Positions 58,792 to 64,000 of a stretch of 64,000 bases of DNA are shown in pieces. The DNA is from Polytrichum commune. Lineage: Eukaryota > Streptophyta > Polytrichopsida > Polytrichales > Polytrichaceae. Both the position numbers and the translations under genes were made by a program. The stretch covers positions 10,540,001 to 10,604,000 of the forward strand of contig OX485806.1 in assembly GCA_950295325.1 (NCBI GenBank). The letters run 5' to 3'. The first letter of the stretch is position 1. Every line of letters begins with the position of its first letter. A model generated the notes under the pieces. It made no database searches. It was not told the origin of the DNA and was given only the letters and a program-made list of their open reading frames with translations.

Positions 58792-61700
58792 ATTATCTTT
58801 AAAATTCTCATGTAATTCTAATGTGACTAATCAGTATTGGTTAGACCCACTTATTGTGGAATGTCATCAAGCACTGTTCAGATTTCAACATTGAAGTTTG
58901 GTTTATGGGTATTGGAACAGCTTCACAGGCTTTGAAATATATTCCAGGACCTCCAACAGATACCAAAACCTTCTGATGCCATTTCTTGTGAATAATCTAT
59001 CATGTACTTTCATTCCACCTTCATATTTTGCAATAGTATATTTGGCTCTCTAACATGTCTACTGTGACATATCGTCTTGTATGATATAAATTTGATATAA
59101 AACCCAGGTTGGTTAAATGACGGTTGTTATTACTGTAATTCCGTATTGCCCAAAGTAATGTTAGTGCCAGTACACATGTATTGAGGGTGCTCTTCTTGTG
59201 TGTGTGTGTATGTATATATATATTCTTATCTTATGCAGTAAACCTCATGTGCTACCTCAGGATGTCTCATGATTGTATGTGCAATTAGGTACCTTTTTTA
59301 AAGGATAGATTCTCTTTACACATGCATATACCTTACCGTATTTGCTTTTCAACAAATTATAATAACTCTTGACTTTAGGGTCAGCCACAACACAGTAATA
59401 ATTATGGTGTGAGTTGCTATGGGTGTAAGTTATGATCACTTTGGTGAAAAGTTTTCTTCAATGGAGCCCTTGTTTGGTGGTCTGTTTGGTGTTTCTGAAA
59501 TAAATGTTTTAAGTGCTACTTGTAATATAGGCCTCTGTTGATAAATGAGTGCAATGCCTTTCCCACCTGCCAAACATGAGTTACTTTTCACTAACATAAT
59601 GAATGATTTCACAGAGAATGGTTTACTTACCGCTCATACCATGTTTACATGCCCCTTTTTGTAGTCCAAGTTTGTCTGAGTTCATAACATTATTTAGATC
59701 CATAACAATGTTTTGTGGGACTGACAATATTTCATGGAATATTCCCGCATATTCCCCCACATTCAACTTTGAAAACCAATGTACTCATTGTTCTAACAAT
59801 TATTGCCTAGAAAGCAAAAATATCAAATGCCTCAGTTTGTTCATTGGTTTGATGGACAACAATGTACTCTATCGATACCAAGATGGCCCAGTGGCTGGGA
59901 TTTGGATACAAAGGTGGAAAGATGTAAAAGACGACAAATTGTTAGCGGAAAATGTTGGAATGAAAAGGTTGTCAATCTTCTACACACTTCTATATTGGAA
60001 GTTGAGTTTTGATCATCCGTGATGTCCCACATGCAGATTGGTATATACCTCATGCATATGATTTTGCTAATTTGCACTTGCAGTGTATTAGTTTTGAATG
60101 AAATTAGATGTTTTATTTTATTTTATCCTCTCAAAATTGAACAATCTTGTGCCTCACAGATGACTCAAATATTGACGTGGATTTTGGCCATGACATTTTC
60201 CGGTGTACAAGAGCCACCCAAGGAGGTTATCAATGAGGCGAAGGAGTCTTCTTGTCCTATCAGCCTTCCTAAATGGCATTCCTAGTATGGGGAAATTTTT
60301 ATGAAAAAATGTTGTCATGGGTGTTTTGAGTCTAAAGAATTTCCAAATTAAGGCTATTTTCCCAAATGAATGAATACGGTGTTTCATAGCATCAGTTTTA
60401 GTGCCGGCAATATCAACATAAAACTTGGGCATCTCTTCCATTTAAAAATGAGTGAGAGTGCATACAATTTAGTAATATTATGTCATCTCTTCGTCTATTA
60501 ACAAGTTTACTAGACTGGCCAGTGTGCAACACAATACTCATGAGAGATTATAATATTTATTTGAAGGTCCCAAAGGAACCTGCAATCACAAGGGCAAAGG
60601 TGCCATGATTACAAACACTACAAAAGCCTAAAGACTGTCATGATCATAAGTTTCTCTTTTATTTGGCACACTTTCGGGCGTCTGACTGAACTTCTAATTC
60701 CAACTACGACACAGCTGAATCGACTGACTTATAATGTTAATATACCTATCCTGATCAAACTTTGGTCGTTGATCTTCCTACTCATCAGTTAATTTGATCC
60801 CTTCCTACACCCATCCAGCCTGGTTGATAATTTGGGATCACAGTGTGAGTGTTTCCGCAAAATACTCATGAACCTCCAATTCCCAATACGGTGAAGCTAT
60901 CAACTGACAAACGATGATTTGTGTTGGACTTATAGTGCGCAAACTGATGCATGTGTAATTTTGTGGGTGATTTGTGACTCGATCACCGCTTCATGAATCT
61001 GTTCAAACCCTATTTGATGAAAAATATTTATACGAGTGGTGGTGATGGGCCGTTGGCTTGCTCATGAGTCATGAATACTGTACAAACTGCAGACTTGCGA
61101 AAAGTCGGGGCAGCGTATGGACCTCAGTAAGGAAATGATCCGTATCTGGCGAAATTTGGGACTCTGCATATCATTCAAGGAATGATCTATGAAAATTTCA
61201 AACCACCTTCGGTATTACGATAAGATGTCGTTGTATCGGTGTATGGGCGTTGCAAACATCCAGAAGTCGTCTGATTTCAGGAGCTGCAGCAATCAACACT
61301 ACTGTGATCAGGCTTCCGATGTGATAAATTGAATGGGGAGTTTAATTTTTTTTAAACACCTGTGACCTGAAGTCGAGTCAGCAAGTTGCTCTACAATATT
61401 AATAAATTAATTTGGTAGGCATACTCAAAAACAACACATGTAACCCCAAATGTATGAGTGTGGTTCATAGTACAATAATGTTGCTCTAATAAAAAGTTGG
61501 TCATTGGTTTTGGGTATATGTATATTAACAACGTGTTTATTGCACGTTCAATAACAACAAACTGCTTGCATGTGTAATGCATGAATCACTACCCATCGTA
61601 ACATGGATGATTTCACATGGTTGATGCATACATGAACATACTTTGTGATCATATGTTTTGATTGTTCAATCTATATAACAAATTTCATCAAATATAAACA

Positions 61701-62036
61701 TAGTTGTTGGACAATTCATCTAGATGTACAGTTGACTTAGTGACACATTGAATATTGGGTTGAGATCACATGTTATCCTTTTTGTATTTGAATAATGCAA
61801 ATGATCATTTCTACATTTGGTTCTTGAGACACATGAAATGGGGTTTTATTTCATTGCCTTTTAACATACAAGGCCACTAGGACCCAAATCATGTATTATA
61901 TTAGACTTGATATTTACACTTGGTTATGTATGTAGATTATAAATAGATTGGCAGATCTAGTGTATTTATAATGAGCTATATAAAAATAAAAATAAAAATC
62001 CACAAGAGTAATGTGTATGCAGGAGTCAAAGCTCAC
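58792..62036. other. Intergenic or 3' region of the bHLH gene
   Basis: A GT/TA microsatellite lies at 59198-59224. Frames at 59603-60022 and 60154-60441 have no recognisable domain. The last exon of the bHLH gene may lie here, but I could not find its usual LLSSDxxWMYAP-type sequence. Confidence 0.4.
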
Positions 62037-63313
62037 CTCTACTTGGGATTCAAGAAATTTGACATAATTGTATGCTTCATCCAGCATTGTCACTATATCC
62101 ACCTGCAATTCGGCATGACAAGAAATGCCATAATCCTTATACTGTGCTTTTTGACTGAATATATATGTGATCATGAGAAGCAACACATCAAAAGAATTTG
62201 CATATATTCATACAGGGAAAGAGTGTGGGAGGAGCAATTAATGATCAGAAGCTGACCTTCGCCCCATTTGGAACCAAGCCCTGTAATGTCTTCAGCCTTT
62301 CATCTATCTTTTTTCTCCTATTCTGCAGGATTAAGAAGCAATCAATACAGGCATCAGATGCAAACACTTTGGGCAATGAAAAATGTTACAAGGGTGGAGC
62401 GTTTCAAATATGTTGGCCATAAGCTTTTCTGGTTCTTCTTCTTGATAGAACACCTACATTTGAGTGGTATATGATAAGAATGGATATCAAAATGACATGT
62501 CACACTAAAATTGGACTATATGCTCATAATATAGACATCATTCTAGGTCCATTAAACATCACAACTGGGAAGGCTTATGCGATTGTTTAAAGAGAATGAG
62601 AATCTTCACTTGTACATCTCAAGTGCGAAACTTGAAATGACAATTTGAGTGATACACAATTGCTAAATGGACAAGACAATGCCTGATTTAAATTCTAATC
62701 CAATAGCCAAAGTTGTATATGGAGTTAGAAGTGCACACAATACGGCCACATACCTGTAATAGTAGAAAACTATGCCAAAAAAGAACCGCAGCCAAAATCG
62801 GCTGCAGTTCTTTTGACCTGCCTGATCTGCAGTTGCTAAACGACTGCAGATTTGTTTTTTTGGTTTAGCAATTAAATGTTAGGAATTTGGGAGCGTGTAA
62901 TATACCGTTAGAAAGGTCTTGAAACTACCTTTCCAGTGGTATATTACACACCCCAAATTTTTGAAAATTGCAGTCGCAAAATGAAAAAAGAGTTTAGCGA
63001 CTGCAGATCAAGCTGGTCAAAACAACCACAGCGTTTTTTGTGGGCATAATTTTCTACTAGTGCTTATACCTTACCCAAGAGAACTACATGCAGCTTGAAG
63101 CCTTGAACCATACTAAGCAAACTTGGGCACATTATTGCAGATTAACATAAAATCCAGACAAATTTTTACCCGTGCATATACACTCTGGGGATCCGTTGCC
63201 GAGCCACGCCTTGCTCGAGGTTTGCCATTTGTGTTCAAAGCAGGCCCAGCAGCCATGACTTCCACCGTCTGCTTTGCAGAATAGGTCGCCAAAGCAGGCT
63301 CAACTATCCTTGT
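62037..63313 (-). CDS. bHLH transcription factor, RSL-like (group VIII), partial
   Basis: Three consecutive minus-strand exons encode the DNA-binding region: 63170-63313, 62257-62322 and 62037-62102, all phase 0. Joined, they contain RARRGSATDPQSVYAR, then NRRKKIDERLKTLQGLVPN and VDIVTMLDEAYNYVKFLESQ: basic region, helix 1, loop, helix 2. The RGSATDPQSxYAR leader is typical of the ROOT HAIR DEFECTIVE SIX-LIKE group, nuclear factors promoting root-hair and rhizoid growth. The N-terminal exon(s) should lie beyond position 64000, and a C-terminal exon after 62037 was not found. The 847-bp intron between the first two exons holds an R1 copy and a hairpin MITE. Family is firm; subgroup likely. Confidence 0.85.
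62440..62650 (-). repeat. R1 repeat, partial copy (bHLH intron)
   Basis: ACACCTACATTTGAGTGG, AAAATTGGACTATATGCTC and CATCATTCTAGGTCCATTAA match the inverted family orientation. Confidence 0.65.
62757..63062. mobile_element. CACTA-terminated hairpin MITE (bHLH intron)
   Basis: 306 bp, almost fully self-complementary. The right end read inward begins CACTAGTAGAAAATTATGCC and the left end TAATAGTAGAAAACTATGCC. Inner arms repeat CTGCAGTCGCTAAAC / GCAGTTGCTAAACG and GTGTAATATACC / GGTATATTACAC. Flanks CTG and CTT are compatible with a worn 3-bp duplication. Confidence 0.85.
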
Positions 63314-63599
63314 CTGCAACATATCCATGCCAGCATATGTATTGTTATTAGTTGATTGATTGAATTATCAATAAATGAATCCACCATGCCATTGTATTAA
63401 CATCATCATCAACATCAAAGCTGACATGGAGCTACAAATACATATTGAAAGGTTCTTGTACTCTGATCATCTACATCATCCAAGCATAATTTGTATCCGA
63501 GCATAATTTGTATCCGAGCATAATTTGTAGTTTTTGTGTTGTATCCACTAACTCAGTGGTGCCTGTATTATATCCTCATTACTCACATTAAGGTATGTG

Positions 63600-63880
63600 G
63601 GCAGCTGGGCCTAATGTGGTCACTCTTCTTCATTGGACACTTAAAGTTTGGAGGATTATAAGGTCAGGTTTGTAGTTAAGAAAGGACATCAAAAAGACAA
63701 GTGTTACGATGAGATTTGGACTATGTGCCGAAAACATATTCACTATTCTAGGTATAGTTGTTAACACAGTAGAAAGAGCTTATGTGATCAATTCAAAAGG
63801 AGAAGATTATTCACTTTGCATCTCAACTTTGATGATTGTGAAATTTAAACTGACGATTTGCATGATTGGCAGTTTTTAAC
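63600..63880 (-). repeat. R1 repeat, partial copy near right edge
   Basis: ATTGGACACTTAAAGTTTGG, GATTTGGACTATGTGCC and CACTATTCTAGG match the inverted family orientation. Confidence 0.6.
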
Positions 63881-64000
63881 TAGATTTGACATTTCTCGAA
63901 TTGCTCCAATGATCATCATAATTTGTCTGTGGAGTTGGAAGTGCCCACAATAGAGCCACATACCTTACTATTGAAACTCCATAAGTCATTGGCATGTGAA

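Noticed and set aside
1-64000. CRISPR arrays, tRNA or rRNA genes, organellar insertions
   Set aside because: No regularly spaced short repeats, cloverleaf-like boxes or rRNA-conserved stretches were recognised by eye; a covariance-model scan would be needed to exclude tRNAs fully.

Overview
This is nuclear DNA of a land plant, most likely a flowering plant; I cannot name the species. The evidence is five GT-AG intron-split genes of plant type (a plant-style nucleobase-ascorbate transporter with a long N-terminal extension, a plant DENR, a METTL23-like methyltransferase, a DUF962/Mpo1-like protein and an RSL-type bHLH factor), a YqgF/RuvX-like gene, a Ty1-copia retrotransposon and dozens of small inverted-repeat elements. 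Exons were joined by hand: every junction listed keeps the reading frame and uses GT donors and AG acceptors. No bacterial operons, CRISPR arrays, tRNA or rRNA genes were seen.

Layout. 0.2-2.5 kb: YqgF/RuvX-like nuclease gene on the minus strand, 3' end outside the window. 2.5-14 kb: intergenic, dominated by a complete but dead copia element on the minus strand (4989-11552; 398-bp LTRs; 5-bp target duplication) that itself carries a 562-bp hAT-like MITE in its integrase region. 14.5-17.8 kb: METTL23-like methyltransferase (minus, 7 exons, 237 aa). 20.4-22.2 kb: decayed 2-oxoglutarate/Fe(II) dioxygenase pseudogene (plus). 24.1-29.0 kb: Mpo1/DUF962-like gene (plus, 4 exons, 200 aa). 30.7-35.2 kb: density-regulated protein DENR (minus, 8 exons, 195 aa), convergent with the previous gene. 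35.5-48.4 kb: gene-free block of nested small DNA transposons, including CACTA-like and Harbinger-like elements and a 2-kb element with a deleted sister copy. 48.4-54.7 kb: NAT11/NAT12-type transporter (plus, 10 exons, 774 aa). 56.7-58.8 kb: unassigned coding-like fragments. 62.0-63.3 kb: three exons of an RSL-type bHLH factor (minus), whose 5' part lies beyond the right edge.

The genes are ordinary housekeeping or regulatory plant genes with no common pathway. The striking feature is the small-transposon load: nearly every long intron carries one or more short inverted-repeat elements. At least seven families can be separated by their termini, and several have diagnostic target duplications (TA, TAA/TTA, or 8 bp). 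Three of the genes (YqgF-like, METTL23-like, DENR) have telo-box-like AACCCTAA motifs just upstream of the start codon.
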